Both the position numbers and the translations under genes were made by a program. The notes beneath the pieces are model-generated. The model saw only the letters and a list, made by a program, of their open reading frames with translations, was not told the DNA's origin and made no database searches. This document shows, in pieces, positions 15,296 through 23,869 of a DNA stretch of 32,532 bases. Position 1 is the first letter of the stretch; every line of letters begins with the position of its first letter. Source of the DNA: Lutibacter sp. (GTDB taxonomy: Bacteria; Bacteroidota; Bacteroidia; Flavobacteriales; Flavobacteriaceae); assembly GCA_030656195.1 (NCBI GenBank), contig JAUSOJ010000305.1:1-32532 (forward strand), read 5' to 3'.

Positions 15296-15303
15296 CAAAG
15301 ATA
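15296..15303 (-). promoter_or_regulatory. -7 box (TATCTTTG) upstream of the amidohydrolase-alr operon
   Basis: Matches TAnnTTTG on the minus strand. It implies a leader of about 125 nt before the start at 15165. Confidence 0.45.
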
Positions 15304-15474
15304 ACCCGATTTTACCAGATTTTTAAGGTTAAACTGTTAATGATTTCTTATTTATAGGATTTTTTTCATCAAAAATTGGCGTTCTTGCGTGAAATTGACA
15401 TAAGGTCAATCCAATTTAAAACAACATGATTCTGTTAAATTATTTACCTTAGCCAATCAGAAAATAGCCTTTAA
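15304..15474. promoter_or_regulatory. Region before the ECF sigma gene with small inverted repeat
   Basis: Part of the 309-base gap between divergent operons. It holds TTGAC-ATAAG-GTCAA at 15395-15409 and, at 15445-15452, TACCTTAG, one mismatch from TAnnTTTG. No gene is seen here. Either site could control the sigma gene; this is unproven. Confidence 0.35.
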
Positions 15475-16044
15475 ATGTCTGTAACCGATAAACAATTTTT
15501 AAATCCGGAAAAATGGGTCAGCTTGCATGCCGATTACCTTTTCAATTATACCATTAGCCGGCTTAACGACAGAGATTTGGCCAAAGATTTGGTACAGGAC
15601 ACTTTTTTTTCGGCCTTAAAGGCTAAGGATAATTTTAAAGGAGAATCCAGCGAGCGCACTTGGTTAATCGCTATTCTAAAACGTAAAATTGTTGATTATT
15701 ACCGCAAAATTAATTCGACAAAAGGAAAGGCTGAAGTGCGTATGAGTTTTTATGCGGAAGGCGAAAAAGAAGGAGAATGGCTAGAAGAACGTGCGCCAAC
15801 CGACTGGAGCGGTGAAATTGAAAAAAAGATTGAAAACGAAGAATTGGCCATTGTTTTGGAAAAATGCATCGAAAGCCTGCCCGAAAAATACGCTATGGTT
15901 TTTAGGATGAAAACCGTGCATCAAATTGAAACGGAGGATATTTGTAATGAACTTGAAATTACTTCGACAAATTTTTGGGTCATTATTCACAGAGCCCGAA
16001 CCCAACTCAGAAAGTGCATGGAAGAAAATTGGTTTAAAATTTAA
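15475..16044 (+). CDS. ECF-type RNA polymerase sigma factor
   Basis: A 189-residue sigma-70 family ECF factor. Region 2 (about residues 15-80) contains YTISRLNDRDLAKDLVQDTF, the core-binding and -10-melting segment. Region 4 (about 120-180) contains LPEKYAMVFRMKTVHQIETE, then an HTH-like segment and FWVIIHRARTQLRKCMEENW. It is followed after 11 bases by a short protein with a zinc-binding anti-sigma motif, so the two probably form a switch. The signal and regulon are unknown. I see no repeated promoter in the window that would identify its targets. Confidence 0.93.
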   Translation: MSVTDKQFLNPEKWVSLHADYLFNYTISRLNDRDLAKDLVQDTFFSALKAKDNFKGESSERTWLIAILKRKIVDYYRKINSTKGKAEVRMSFYAEGEKEGEWLEERAPTDWSGEIEKKIENEELAIVLEKCIESLPEKYAMVFRMKTVHQIETEDICNELEITSTNFWVIIHRARTQLRKCMEENWFKI

Positions 16045-16055
16045 AATATATTGAC

Positions 16056-16310
16056 ATGAAAATTACATGTAATGAAGCAACTGAAATTTGCGACAAAAGC
16101 CAATATAAGGAAGCCTCCATATGGGAAAAAATAAAACTTGGCACTCATTTATTTTTATGTAAAAAATGCGGACTTTACGCCAAACAGAACAAGATGATGA
16201 GTGTTTGTTTGCGAAAATTAAAGGAAGCGGAAAGCCATAAAACGACTCATTTAAACCGAGATGAAAAAGAATTAATGGCGCAGGAATTAAAAACCAAAAT
16301 AGAAGCTTAA
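16056..16310 (+). CDS. Short ZAS-motif protein, putative anti-sigma factor
   Basis: An 84-residue protein with HLFLCKKC, the H-x3-C-x2-C part of the zinc-binding anti-sigma (ZAS) motif, plus two more Cys near the N-terminus. It begins 11 bases after the ECF sigma gene. No membrane segment follows the motif, so unlike most anti-sigma factors it would be soluble. The C-terminal 30 residues are charged (HLNRDEKELMAQELKTKIEA). The role is inferred from motif and neighbour. Confidence 0.75.
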   Translation: MKITCNEATEICDKSQYKEASIWEKIKLGTHLFLCKKCGLYAKQNKMMSVCLRKLKEAESHKTTHLNRDEKELMAQELKTKIEA

Positions 16311-16333
16311 TCCATAAATAGACCTTAAAGATT

Positions 16334-16377
16334 GCTGTGGAGAATTGATTTATCGATAAATTTTTGTTGAACACAGC
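16334..16377 (+). other. Inverted repeat in the leader of the O-methyltransferase gene
   Basis: GCTGTG (16334-16339) can pair with CACAGC (16372-16377) around an inner palindrome TTTATCGATAAA (16349-16360). It lies between the ZAS gene and the methyltransferase ATG. It could be a leader structure; no T-run makes it a standard terminator. Confidence 0.4.
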
Positions 16378-16408
16378 GTCTTTGGTTTCCTTTAAAATAT
16401 AAAATAAA

Positions 16409-17050
16409 ATGAATTTTTTACCTGAAAAAATAGATGATTACGTTGTAAATCATTCCCAAAAAGAACCAGAATTACTGCAACAGTTGAACAAGGAAACTTG
16501 GCAAAAAGTGTTAAATCCCAGGATGTTGAGCGGAGGTTATCAGGGCAGAATTTTGTCGATGATTTCTAAATTAATCCAGCCAAAAAACATTTTGGAAATT
16601 GGCACTTATACCGGTTATTCGGCTTTATGTTTGGCGGAAGGAATGCAAAAAAACGGAACGCTTTTCACCATCGATAAAAATGAAGAACTGGAAGATTTTG
16701 CCAAAAAATATTTTGAGCAATCGCCCTATAATTTACAAATAAAACAGTTGGTTGGAAATGCCATGGACATTATCCCAACCTTAAACGAAAAATTCGATCT
16801 GGTTTTTATTGATGCGGATAAAGAAAATTACATTACCTATTTTAAGATGATTATTGATAAAATGAATTCGGGCGGCGTAATTTTATCCGACAATGTGTTG
16901 TGGAGCGGAAAAGTTGTTGAAAAAATTGAACCCCATGATAAAGACACCCAAGCCTTGGTTGTATACAATGAATTGTTAAATAATGACGATAGAATTGAAA
17001 CTATTTTGCTGCCAATCAGAGATGGATTGTCAATTAGCAGGGTGAAATAA
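16409..17050 (+). CDS. SAM-dependent O-methyltransferase (class I, family 3)
   Basis: A 213-residue methyltransferase of the catechol/caffeoyl-CoA type. The SAM-binding loop is ILEIGTYTGYSALCLAEG (about residues 66-84), followed by the acidic FTIDKNEE. The metal-binding region is LVFIDADKENYITYF, with SGGVILSDNVLWSGKV. The C-terminus LPIRDGLSISRVK is typical. The natural acceptor is unknown. It converges on the tatA gene 31 bases away. Confidence 0.92.
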   Translation: MNFLPEKIDDYVVNHSQKEPELLQQLNKETWQKVLNPRMLSGGYQGRILSMISKLIQPKNILEIGTYTGYSALCLAEGMQKNGTLFTIDKNEELEDFAKKYFEQSPYNLQIKQLVGNAMDIIPTLNEKFDLVFIDADKENYITYFKMIIDKMNSGGVILSDNVLWSGKVVEKIEPHDKDTQALVVYNELLNNDDRIETILLPIRDGLSISRVK

Positions 17051-17081
17051 GCTGGAATTTTTTGATGCGGTAATTTGAAAA

Positions 17082-17612
17082 TTATCTTTCTCTTTTAACA
17101 GATCCGTTCTCTTCTTCTTTGGGATCTTTAACTTCAGGTTCAGGAGAATTTTCAGCAACGTTTTTAACTTCTTCTGTTGGCGTTGCAGAATTTTTAAGGT
17201 CTATGGCCGTAGTTGAGGAATCGGCGGTAATATTGGCGGAAATGTCAGTTACCGTATTTTTTGCATCCTTTGGTTTGCTAAAATAACTCACCAAATTTCC
17301 GTCGGCATCTTTTAAAGGATTGATGGATTTTTCAATATCATCCTTAACTTTTTTCATAGGGTTAGAGAAATCGTCAAAATTGTCTTTTATCCTGTTTACC
17401 TCATTTCTCACTTTTGCGGCAACATCAATATCAATGTCGTTTTTTTCGGCGCTATTATGAATTTCGCGCTTAATGTCATTGGTTGCATTTTTAATTTGCC
17501 GCATTCCTTTTCCCAGTTCGCGTGCAATTTCCGGAAGTTTGTCCGCTCCAAAAACCATCACAACCACCAATAAAATTACAAATATTTCGCCACCGCTGAT
17601 AAATAAAAACAT
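17082..17612 (-). CDS. tatA: Sec-independent translocase component TatA/TatB-like, with long C-terminal tail
   Basis: A component of the twin-arginine protein export system. The N-terminal membrane helix covers about residues 5-21 (GGEIFVILLVVVMVFG). The hinge and amphipathic helix follow (ADKLPEIARELGKGMRQI), matching the FG-x-x-KLP signature of TatA/B. The tail after residue 60 is unusually long, about 115 residues, acidic and low in complexity, so the whole protein is about twice the size of a minimal TatA. TatA versus TatB cannot be settled by eye. No tatC lies in the window. Confidence 0.87.
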   Translation of the reverse strand: MFLFISGGEIFVILLVVVMVFGADKLPEIARELGKGMRQIKNATNDIKREIHNSAEKNDIDIDVAAKVRNEVNRIKDNFDDFSNPMKKVKDDIEKSINPLKDADGNLVSYFSKPKDAKNTVTDISANITADSSTTAIDLKNSATPTEEVKNVAENSPEPEVKDPKEEENGSVKRER

Positions 17613-17632
17613 ATTAAATATTTTTTAGGCTA

Positions 17633-17640
17633 CAAAGATA
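17633..17640 (-). promoter_or_regulatory. -7 box (TATCTTTG) of tatA
   Basis: Matches TAnnTTTG on the minus strand, 20 bases before the tatA ATG. Confidence 0.5.
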
Positions 17641-17721
17641 ATTAAAAAATGACGCAATGAATAAATCTTAACAAACCCAACAAAACAATTAACATTATAA
17701 AAACAAAATAGCCAATATTAT

Positions 17722-20328
17722 TTACTTTTTGGTAAGCATGCGTTTTATTTCATTCAACTTCATCAAGGCTTCAATAGGCGTAAGCGTATCGATGTTGGTG
17801 GAGAGAATTTCTTCTTTGATGTTTTCAAGCAAAGGATCATCCAGCTTAAAAAAACTCAATTGCATATCGTTTTCTGAAGCCGTTTTCAAGGTTTCTTTTA
17901 CGGATGAATTTGTGTGATTTTTTTCAAGTTGCTTCAGCATTTTTGTTGCACGGTGAATAACCGATGATGGCATTCCGGCCAATTTAGCCACGTAAATTCC
18001 AAAACTGTGTTCGCTGCCTCCGGGAACCAATTTTCGCAGAAAAACCACTTTATCTTTCAGTTCTTTTACGGAAACGTTGAAGTTTTTTACACGTTCAAAC
18101 GTATTGGTCATATCATTTAATTCGTGGTAATGCGTGGCGAACAATGTTTTTGCATTTGACGGATGTTCATGCAAATATTCTGCAATGGCCCAGGCAATTG
18201 AAATTCCGTCGTAGGTGCTTGTTCCCCGGCCAATTTCATCCAGCAACACCAAACTTCTTTCGGAAATATTGTTCAAAATACTGGCGGTTTCGTTCATTTC
18301 AACCATAAAAGTTGATTCGCCCATAGAAATGTTGTCACTGGCGCCAACACGCGTAAATATTTTATCGACCACGCCAATTCGGGCGTTTTGCGCAGGTACG
18401 TAACTGCCCATTTGCGCCAACAGCACAATTAAGGCAGTTTGGCGTAAAATAGCCGATTTACCGCTCATATTCGGACCGGTAATCATAATAATTTGTTGTT
18501 GGTTTCTGTTTAAAACAACGTCATTGGCAATATATTCTTCGCCTATTGGCAATTGCTTTTCAATCACCGGATGGCGGCCGTTTTTAATTTCCAAATCGGT
18601 GCTTTCATCCAAAAGCGGACGTACATAATTGTTTTGCTTGGCCACTTCGGCAAAAGAACTCAAACAATCAATTTGGGCAATTAATTGTGCGTTTAGCTGA
18701 ATGGGCTGAATGGAATCCATCAAAGAGCTGATCAATTCCGCAAAAAGTTCATTTTCGAGTTTTCCGATTTTATCTTCAGCGCCTAAAATTTTGGTTTCGT
18801 ATTCTTTTAATTCCTCAGTAATATAGCGCTCGGCGCTTACCAAAGTCTGTTTTCGAATCCAATCTTCAGGCACTTTGTCTTTGTGTGTGTTGCGAACTTC
18901 AATATAATAGCCAAAAACATTGTTGAAGGAAATTTTTAAGGAAGAAATGCCGGTGCGTTCAATTTCACGCACCTGCATATTGTCCAAATAGCCTTTTCCC
19001 AAGGTTGAAATAGCGCGTAATTCATCCAATTCGGCCGAAACGCCGCTTGCGATGGCATTTCCTTTATTGATATTTACCGGAGCGTCTTCATTTAATGTTT
19101 TGGTAATTTTTTCACGAATGGTGGTGCAGCTTTGCAGTTGTTCACCAATTATTTTTAACGCTTCGTTGTTGCTTTTTTCTGCGGATTCTTTTATGGGAAT
19201 GATGGCATTCAGGGAATTTTTAAGCGCCACAACTTCCCGCGGATTCACTTTTCCCACCGCCACTTTTGAAACCAACCGTTCAATATCGCTAATTTGCTTT
19301 ATTTGATAAGTGGTCAGTTCAAAAAAGTCGTCGTTGTCTATAAAATATTTTACAATATCATGGCGCCTTTTAATGCGATTTAAATCTTTTAAAGGCAATG
19401 CAAGCCAGCGTTTAAGCAACCTGCCTCCCATTGGCGAAATGGTTTTGTCGATCACATCCAAAAGCGTCACGGCATTTGGCGAATTGGAATGGTACAACTC
19501 CAAATTTCGAATGGTAAACCGGTCCATCCAAACATAATTTTCTTCGGAAATGCGATTGATGACCGAAATATGCTCTAATTTGTTGTGTTGTGTTTCTGAG
19601 AGATAATACAAAACCACGGCGGATGCAATGATGCCCTCTTCCAATTCTTCAATCCCAAAACCTTTGAGGGTTTTCACTTTAAAGTGATTGGTTAAAGCTT
19701 CGTTGGCATATTCTGGCTGAAAAATCCAGTCTTCCAAATAAAAATTATAAAAGCGCTCACCAAACAATTCGTTGAATTTTGCTTTGTGCTGTTTTTGCAC
19801 CAATACTTCGCTAGGACTGAAATTTTGCAACAGTTTGTCAATGTATTCTGCATTTCCCTGTGCGGTTAAAAATTCGCCGGTTGAAACGTCTAAAAAGGAA
19901 ATGCCAAGCAGTCTTTTTCCGAAATGCACCGCTGCTAAAAAGTTATTGGTTTTAGACTGTAAAACTTCATCGTTTAAGGAAACGCCAGGCGTTATCAATT
20001 CCGTAACGCCACGTTTTACAATGGTTTTTGTCATTTTAGGATCTTCCAGCTGGTCGCAAATTGCCACACGCATTCCGGCTTTTACCAATTTCGGCAAATA
20101 AGTGTTTAGAGAGTGGTGCGGAAATCCGGCCAAAGCGGTTTCTGATTCGCTTCCCGCGCCGCGTTTGGTTAAAACGATTCCTAAAACCCGGGATGCTTTT
20201 TTGGCGTCTTCACCAAAAGTCTCGTAAAAATCGCCAACCCTAAACAACAACATGGCATCAGGATATTTTGCCTTGATTGCATTGTATTGTTTCATTAAGG
20301 GAGAGACTTTATCGATTTTTGACGCCAA
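17722..20328 (-). CDS. mutS: DNA mismatch repair protein MutS
   Basis: Recognises base mismatches and starts repair. It is 868 residues with all MutS parts: the N-terminal mismatch-binding domain with [12 protein letters not shown] (the Phe-x-Glu wedge), the connector, lever and clamp regions, and the ATPase with Walker A GPNMSGKS, then [27 protein letters not shown] and LFATHYHEL. The start codon is TTG at 20328 ([16 protein letters not shown]). An in-frame stop lies 12 bases upstream and there is no ATG between them; the next ATG is codon 12. Homologues commonly begin a few residues before PLMKQYN, which favours TTG. It is divergent from the SpoU methyltransferase gene. Confidence 0.97.
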   Translation of the reverse strand: MASKIDKVSPLMKQYNAIKAKYPDAMLLFRVGDFYETFGEDAKKASRVLGIVLTKRGAGSESETALAGFPHHSLNTYLPKLVKAGMRVAICDQLEDPKMTKTIVKRGVTELITPGVSLNDEVLQSKTNNFLAAVHFGKRLLGISFLDVSTGEFLTAQGNAEYIDKLLQNFSPSEVLVQKQHKAKFNELFGERFYNFYLEDWIFQPEYANEALTNHFKVKTLKGFGIEELEEGIIASAVVLYYLSETQHNKLEHISVINRISEENYVWMDRFTIRNLELYHSNSPNAVTLLDVIDKTISPMGGRLLKRWLALPLKDLNRIKRRHDIVKYFIDNDDFFELTTYQIKQISDIERLVSKVAVGKVNPREVVALKNSLNAIIPIKESAEKSNNEALKIIGEQLQSCTTIREKITKTLNEDAPVNINKGNAIASGVSAELDELRAISTLGKGYLDNMQVREIERTGISSLKISFNNVFGYYIEVRNTHKDKVPEDWIRKQTLVSAERYITEELKEYETKILGAEDKIGKLENELFAELISSLMDSIQPIQLNAQLIAQIDCLSSFAEVAKQNNYVRPLLDESTDLEIKNGRHPVIEKQLPIGEEYIANDVVLNRNQQQIIMITGPNMSGKSAILRQTALIVLLAQMGSYVPAQNARIGVVDKIFTRVGASDNISMGESTFMVEMNETASILNNISERSLVLLDEIGRGTSTYDGISIAWAIAEYLHEHPSNAKTLFATHYHELNDMTNTFERVKNFNVSVKELKDKVVFLRKLVPGGSEHSFGIYVAKLAGMPSSVIHRATKMLKQLEKNHTNSSVKETLKTASENDMQLSFFKLDDPLLENIKEEILSTNIDTLTPIEALMKLNEIKRMLTKK

Positions 20329-20346
20329 TTTTTTAAGAATTTACAT

Positions 20347-20354
20347 TAGTTTTG
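20347..20354 (+). promoter_or_regulatory. -7 box (TAGTTTTG) of the SpoU methyltransferase gene
   Basis: Fits TAnnTTTG, 53 bases before the ATG at 20407. It lies in the short divergent gap with mutS. Confidence 0.4.
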
Positions 20355-20406
20355 CGAAGTTACATTTTAATTGAAATATTCAACGTTTCAACAAATAAAA
20401 AAAACA

Positions 20407-20937
20407 ATGAGAAAATTAAAAAACAGTGAATTGGAACGATTGGATGTTGAAGCGTTTAAAAAAACGGCTAAAATTCCGCTGATTGTTGTTCTTGACAATA
20501 TCAGAAGTCTGAACAATATTGGATCGGTTTTTAGAACCAGCGATGCTTTTTTGATTGAGAAAATTTATTTGTGCGGCATCACGGCAAAACCGCCGCATAA
20601 GGACATTCATAAAACTGCTTTGGGCGCCACCGAATCTGTTGATTGGGAATACGTTGAAGATACACTTGAACTTATTGAAAGACTGAACGATTCAAAAATT
20701 AAAATTTTGGCGATTGAACAGGCCGAAAACAGCACGATGCTGCAAGATTTTACCGTTGAACCCAACCAGAAATATGCAGTTATTTTTGGAAATGAGGTAA
20801 AAGGCGTGCAGCAAAAAGTGGTTTCAGCATCGGATTATTGCATTGAAATTCCGCAATTTGGCACCAAACATTCTTTGAATATTTCGGTAAGTGTGGGCGT
20901 TGTGCTTTGGGATTTGTTTAAGAAATTTAGGTTTTAG
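20407..20937 (+). CDS. SpoU/TrmH-family RNA 2'-O-methyltransferase
   Basis: A 176-residue SPOUT-fold methyltransferase that adds a 2'-O-methyl group to tRNA or rRNA. Motif 1 is LDNIRSLNNIGSVFRTSDAF, motif 2 is VIFGNEVKGV, and motif 3 is IEIPQFGTKHSLNISVSVGV, which together form the knotted SAM site. The track starts at a TTG at 20371. I prefer the ATG at 20407 (MRKLKNSELERLDVEAF) because the extra residues look unlike the family. The target nucleotide cannot be assigned. Confidence 0.92.
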   Translation: MRKLKNSELERLDVEAFKKTAKIPLIVVLDNIRSLNNIGSVFRTSDAFLIEKIYLCGITAKPPHKDIHKTALGATESVDWEYVEDTLELIERLNDSKIKILAIEQAENSTMLQDFTVEPNQKYAVIFGNEVKGVQQKVVSASDYCIEIPQFGTKHSLNISVSVGVVLWDLFKKFRF

Positions 20938-21087
20938 CGGAATCTGTTGTTTTTGATTTGGGTTAATAAGCCAAAGACTTAACCGCGAGGGACGCAAAGA
21001 AAAAAACGCAAGGTGCGCGATGTTGTTTTGGTTAATTTTTGATGATGAAAGTTTTAAAATAGAAAATCGCAGATTGTAAATCAATTT

Positions 21088-21191
21088 GCATTAAGGATTG
21101 AAGCGATTGTTTGAGCTCTTTTAATTGTTGGAAACAATTAAAAAGCGAGTGCGAAAAGCCTGACCCGCCGGATGGCGGGGAATGCCCAAAA
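21088..21191 (-). repeat. Two-hairpin dispersed element, copy C
   Basis: Read on the minus strand: TTTTGGGCATTC box; stem 1 CCCGCC-ATC-CGGCGGG; box GTCAGGCTTTTCGCACTCGC; stem 2 AATTGTT-TCC-AACAATT; then GAGCTCAAACA and TTCAATCCTTAATGC. It abuts the stop codon of mgtE. The second stem has a different sequence from that in copies A and B but still pairs. Confidence 0.8.
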
Positions 21192-22547
21192 TTAAAATCC
21201 TAAAATGATTTTTGCGATCCAAAAATAAATTAAAATCCCGAAAATATCGTTGCTTGTGGTGATAAAAGGCCCTGTTGCCAATGCCGGGTCGATGCCTCTT
21301 TTGTCTAAAATGATTGGGACAAAAGTGCCAATTATAGAGGCGATTATGATTACCGAAACCAAAGATATGGCAACGGTTAAGCCAACTTTTATGTTGAAAC
21401 CTAAAAAGAACATCCCTGCCGACATTAATAGCGCCGCAAGCACCAATCCGTTTAACAAGCTTAATGAAACTTCTTTGATCAATCTTTTCCACCAAGAACC
21501 TCTTAAACTGTCGTTTGCCAAACCTTGGAGGACAATTGCGGAAGATTGTACGCCAACGTTTCCGGCCATTGCCGCAATTAAAGGGGTAAAAAAGAACAAT
21601 TCTTTGTATTTCACCATAGCGGCTGAGAATCCGCCCAAGATGGAAACACTCACAAATCCGCCAAAAAGCGCTAAAATTAGCCAGGGCAAACGCGCTTTTG
21701 TCAATTCCCAAATGGTATCATCAGCTTCCACATCCTGTGAAATCCCTGCAGCCATTTGGTAATCTTTTTCCGCTTCATCTTTAATAACGTCAACAATATC
21801 ATCAATGGTGATTCTTCCCACCAAACGGCCAGCTTTATCCACCACCGGAATGGCTTCTAAATCGTATTTTTGCATAATTCTTGCCACATCTTCGGCCTTA
21901 TCGTCAACGTGCACAAAATCCACTTTTTTGATAAAAATGTCTTTGATGGCGGTTCTTGTTGAGGTTGTCAATAAATCTTTTAAAGACAATCGGCCTTTTA
22001 AAATGTCATGGTCATCAACCACATAGATGGAATGTACGCGCGACACTTCTTCAGCCTGGGCGCGCATTTCTTTAACGCAGGTAAGCACATTCCAATTTTC
22101 ATTGACTTTGATAAGCTCTTTCGCCATTAACCCGCCGGCAGAATTTTCATCGTACCGCAAAAGATCCCGAATGTCCTTGGCGTGCTCTTCATCTTCAATA
22201 TGGGAAATTACTTCTTCCTGTTGTTTGTTGGTAAGTTCCGCAATAATATCGGCAGCATCATCGGTGTCCAATTCCGAAATTTCTTCCGCAATCTCTTTGG
22301 ATGAAAGTCCGCCCAAGATTTTTTCACGGGTATCTTCATCCAATTCGGTAATCACATCAGATGTTACATCGCTATCCAGTAATTTTATTAAATAGATGCC
22401 TTCCTCAATGGTTAAATCCTCGATAATTTCAGCAATGTCGGCATAATGCACTTCAGCCAATTGCTTTAAAATCGACTCATTGTTGCCGTCAGCAATTAAT
22501 TCCTGAATTTCTTGGATGTAACCTTTTGTTATTTCAAACGGCATCAT
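21192..22547 (-). CDS. mgtE: Magnesium transporter MgtE
   Basis: A 451-residue Mg2+ channel of the inner membrane. The N-terminal superhelical domain spans residues 1-125 and is very acidic, with [14 protein letters not shown]-like repeats. Two CBS domains cover about 130-255, including [20 protein letters not shown]. Five hydrophobic helices follow in about 285-451, including [14 protein letters not shown]. The acidic CBS and N domains normally sense cytosolic Mg2+ and close the pore. It is the last gene of the DUF4286-rsmA-mgtE cluster; its start overlaps the rsmA stop by 14 bases. Confidence 0.95.
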   Translation of the reverse strand: MMPFEITKGYIQEIQELIADGNNESILKQLAEVHYADIAEIIEDLTIEEGIYLIKLLDSDVTSDVITELDEDTREKILGGLSSKEIAEEISELDTDDAADIIAELTNKQQEEVISHIEDEEHAKDIRDLLRYDENSAGGLMAKELIKVNENWNVLTCVKEMRAQAEEVSRVHSIYVVDDHDILKGRLSLKDLLTTSTRTAIKDIFIKKVDFVHVDDKAEDVARIMQKYDLEAIPVVDKAGRLVGRITIDDIVDVIKDEAEKDYQMAAGISQDVEADDTIWELTKARLPWLILALFGGFVSVSILGGFSAAMVKYKELFFFTPLIAAMAGNVGVQSSAIVLQGLANDSLRGSWWKRLIKEVSLSLLNGLVLAALLMSAGMFFLGFNIKVGLTVAISLVSVIIIASIIGTFVPIILDKRGIDPALATGPFITTSNDIFGILIYFWIAKIILGF

Positions 22548-23310
22548 TTTCTATTTTAGCGGTCAGACTTATAAATTCTTGAACGGATAATTGTTCCGGA
22601 CGTTTGGCAAAGATAGGGTCTTCTCTTAAATTATCGGATAAATTGAGCGTTTTTAAACTGTTACGCATGGTTTTTCTGCGCTGGTTGAAAGCGGTTTTAA
22701 CAACGGTATAGAACAATTTTTCGTTCACCGGCAAGGTGAAATTTTCTTTTCGGGTGAGCCTGATTACGCCAGAATCCACTTTTGGCGGCGGATTGAAAAC
22801 TGTGGGCGGCACCGTAAATAAATATTCCACATCGTAAAAGGCCTGCGTTAACACGGATAAAATTCCGTACACTTTGCTGCCTTCTTTTTCAGCGATGCGC
22901 TTGGCGACTTCTTTTTGGAACATGCCTGAAAATTCAGGAATTTGATGTCGGTTTTCCAGTGTTTTAAACACAATTTGCGTGGAAATATTGTAGGGAAAGT
23001 TGCCTATTATTGCCACTTGTTCTTCCCCAAAATAATCGGAAATGTTAATTTTTAAAAAGTCTTTTGAAATAATTCTGTCGGCCAGGTTTAAATAGTTTGC
23101 TTTCAAATATTCCACCGACTCTGTGTCAATTTCAATCACGTGCACAACCAAGTCTTTTTTAAGGATATACTTGGTTAAAACACCCATTCCCGGACCAATT
23201 TCCAAGACGGTTTTATAGCCTTTTTCGGTTAGGCTGTCGGCAATATTTTGCGCTATCTGCTCGTCTTTCAGAAAATGTTGTCCAAGGTGTTTTTTTGCTC
23301 TTACACTCAT
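22534..23310 (-). CDS. rsmA: 16S rRNA dimethyladenosine transferase RsmA (KsgA)
   Basis: Dimethylates two adjacent adenines in the 3' hairpin of 16S rRNA during 30S maturation. It is 258 residues long. The SAM-binding motif is [16 protein letters not shown], followed by VIEIDTESV. The catalytic motif is [11 protein letters not shown] (the N-x-P-Y type). KVDSGVIRL and [13 protein letters not shown] are conserved in the C-terminal part. It begins after [13 protein letters not shown], the usual family opening. It lies 4 bases after the DUF4286 gene and overlaps mgtE, so the three are co-transcribed. Confidence 0.97.
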   Translation of the reverse strand: MSVRAKKHLGQHFLKDEQIAQNIADSLTEKGYKTVLEIGPGMGVLTKYILKKDLVVHVIEIDTESVEYLKANYLNLADRIISKDFLKINISDYFGEEQVAIIGNFPYNISTQIVFKTLENRHQIPEFSGMFQKEVAKRIAEKEGSKVYGILSVLTQAFYDVEYLFTVPPTVFNPPPKVDSGVIRLTRKENFTLPVNEKLFYTVVKTAFNQRRKTMRNSLKTLNLSDNLREDPIFAKRPEQLSVQEFISLTAKIENDAV

Positions 23311-23314
23311 AAAA

Positions 23315-23647
23315 TTAGTTTTTCACGCTCATGCTAAATTGCTCGCTGATTATTTTTAATTCGGTTCTGAAAGCAACAAATTTACCACTAAAAAGTTTGG
23401 TAGCTTCGTCGCGCAATCTTGCGGCGTCTTCTTTATAATATTCCTGTAAAGTTGCCAAACTTTCGGTGGTATATTGCACAGAGTAGGTTGTGCCGCCCAT
23501 TTCTTCCTCAATCATCACCTGGCTCATTTTGGCGTAGCTGAATTTTCCGGTTGAAAGCATATCGGGAATGTGTTTTTCTTTCATCCATTGCAACCATTCA
23601 TCGTGGATGGATTCTTCTATATTTGTGGTAACGCTGTAGATGTACAT
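23315..23647 (-). CDS. DUF4286 family protein
   Basis: A 110-residue cytoplasmic protein of the Bacteroidota DUF4286 family. It has the family opening [20 protein letters not shown] with [16 protein letters not shown] and [18 protein letters not shown]. The fold is probably a dimeric alpha/beta barrel, by analogy. Its function is not known. It is the first gene before rsmA and mgtE. Its start codon lies 3 bases from a 119-bp heptamer repeat array that fills the position of its leader and ribosome binding region. Confidence 0.88.
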   Translation of the reverse strand: MYIYSVTTNIEESIHDEWLQWMKEKHIPDMLSTGKFSYAKMSQVMIEEEMGGTTYSVQYTTESLATLQEYYKEDAARLRDEATKLFSGKFVAFRTELKIISEQFSMSVKN

Positions 23648-23650
23648 ATT

Positions 23651-23769
23651 AAAAGTTAGATATTAGATATTAGATATTAAAAGTTAAAAGTTAAAAGTTA
23701 AATGTTAAAAGTTAAAAGTTAAATGTTAAATGTTAAATGATAAATGTTAAATGTTAAATGTTAAATGTT
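23651..23769. repeat. Heptamer tandem array, 17 units
   Basis: Parses without gaps into 17 seven-base units: AAAAGTT (6), AGATATT (3), AAATGTT (7) and AAATGAT (1). It ends 3 bases from the DUF4286 start on the minus strand. The seven-base period is kept throughout while the units vary. Confidence 0.92.
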
Positions 23770-23827
23770 AAAAGAAAAATAACTGCTAAAGATAAAAAAT
23801 ATCTTTCTTAAGTGACTCTTTCAAACT

Positions 23828-23846
23828 CCCTTTCCTTAGGAAAGGG
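23828..23846 (-). terminator. Hairpin downstream of the TPR gene
   Basis: CCCTTTCC-TTA-GGAAAGGG lies 23 bases beyond the stop of the TPR gene on the minus strand. There is no good T-run, so it may be a weak terminator or a dispersed palindrome. Confidence 0.5.
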
Positions 23847-23869
23847 CTGGGGATAGGATTTGCTTTTTC

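Noticed and set aside
21121-21711. 196-residue minus-strand ORF over mgtE
   Set aside because: Lies in another frame of mgtE, which has clear CBS and membrane domains. The ORF is rich in Arg, Phe and His as expected of a shadow frame and spans an intergenic hairpin element.
23651-23769. CRISPR array
   Set aside because: Direct 7-base units without spacers; no cas genes in the window.
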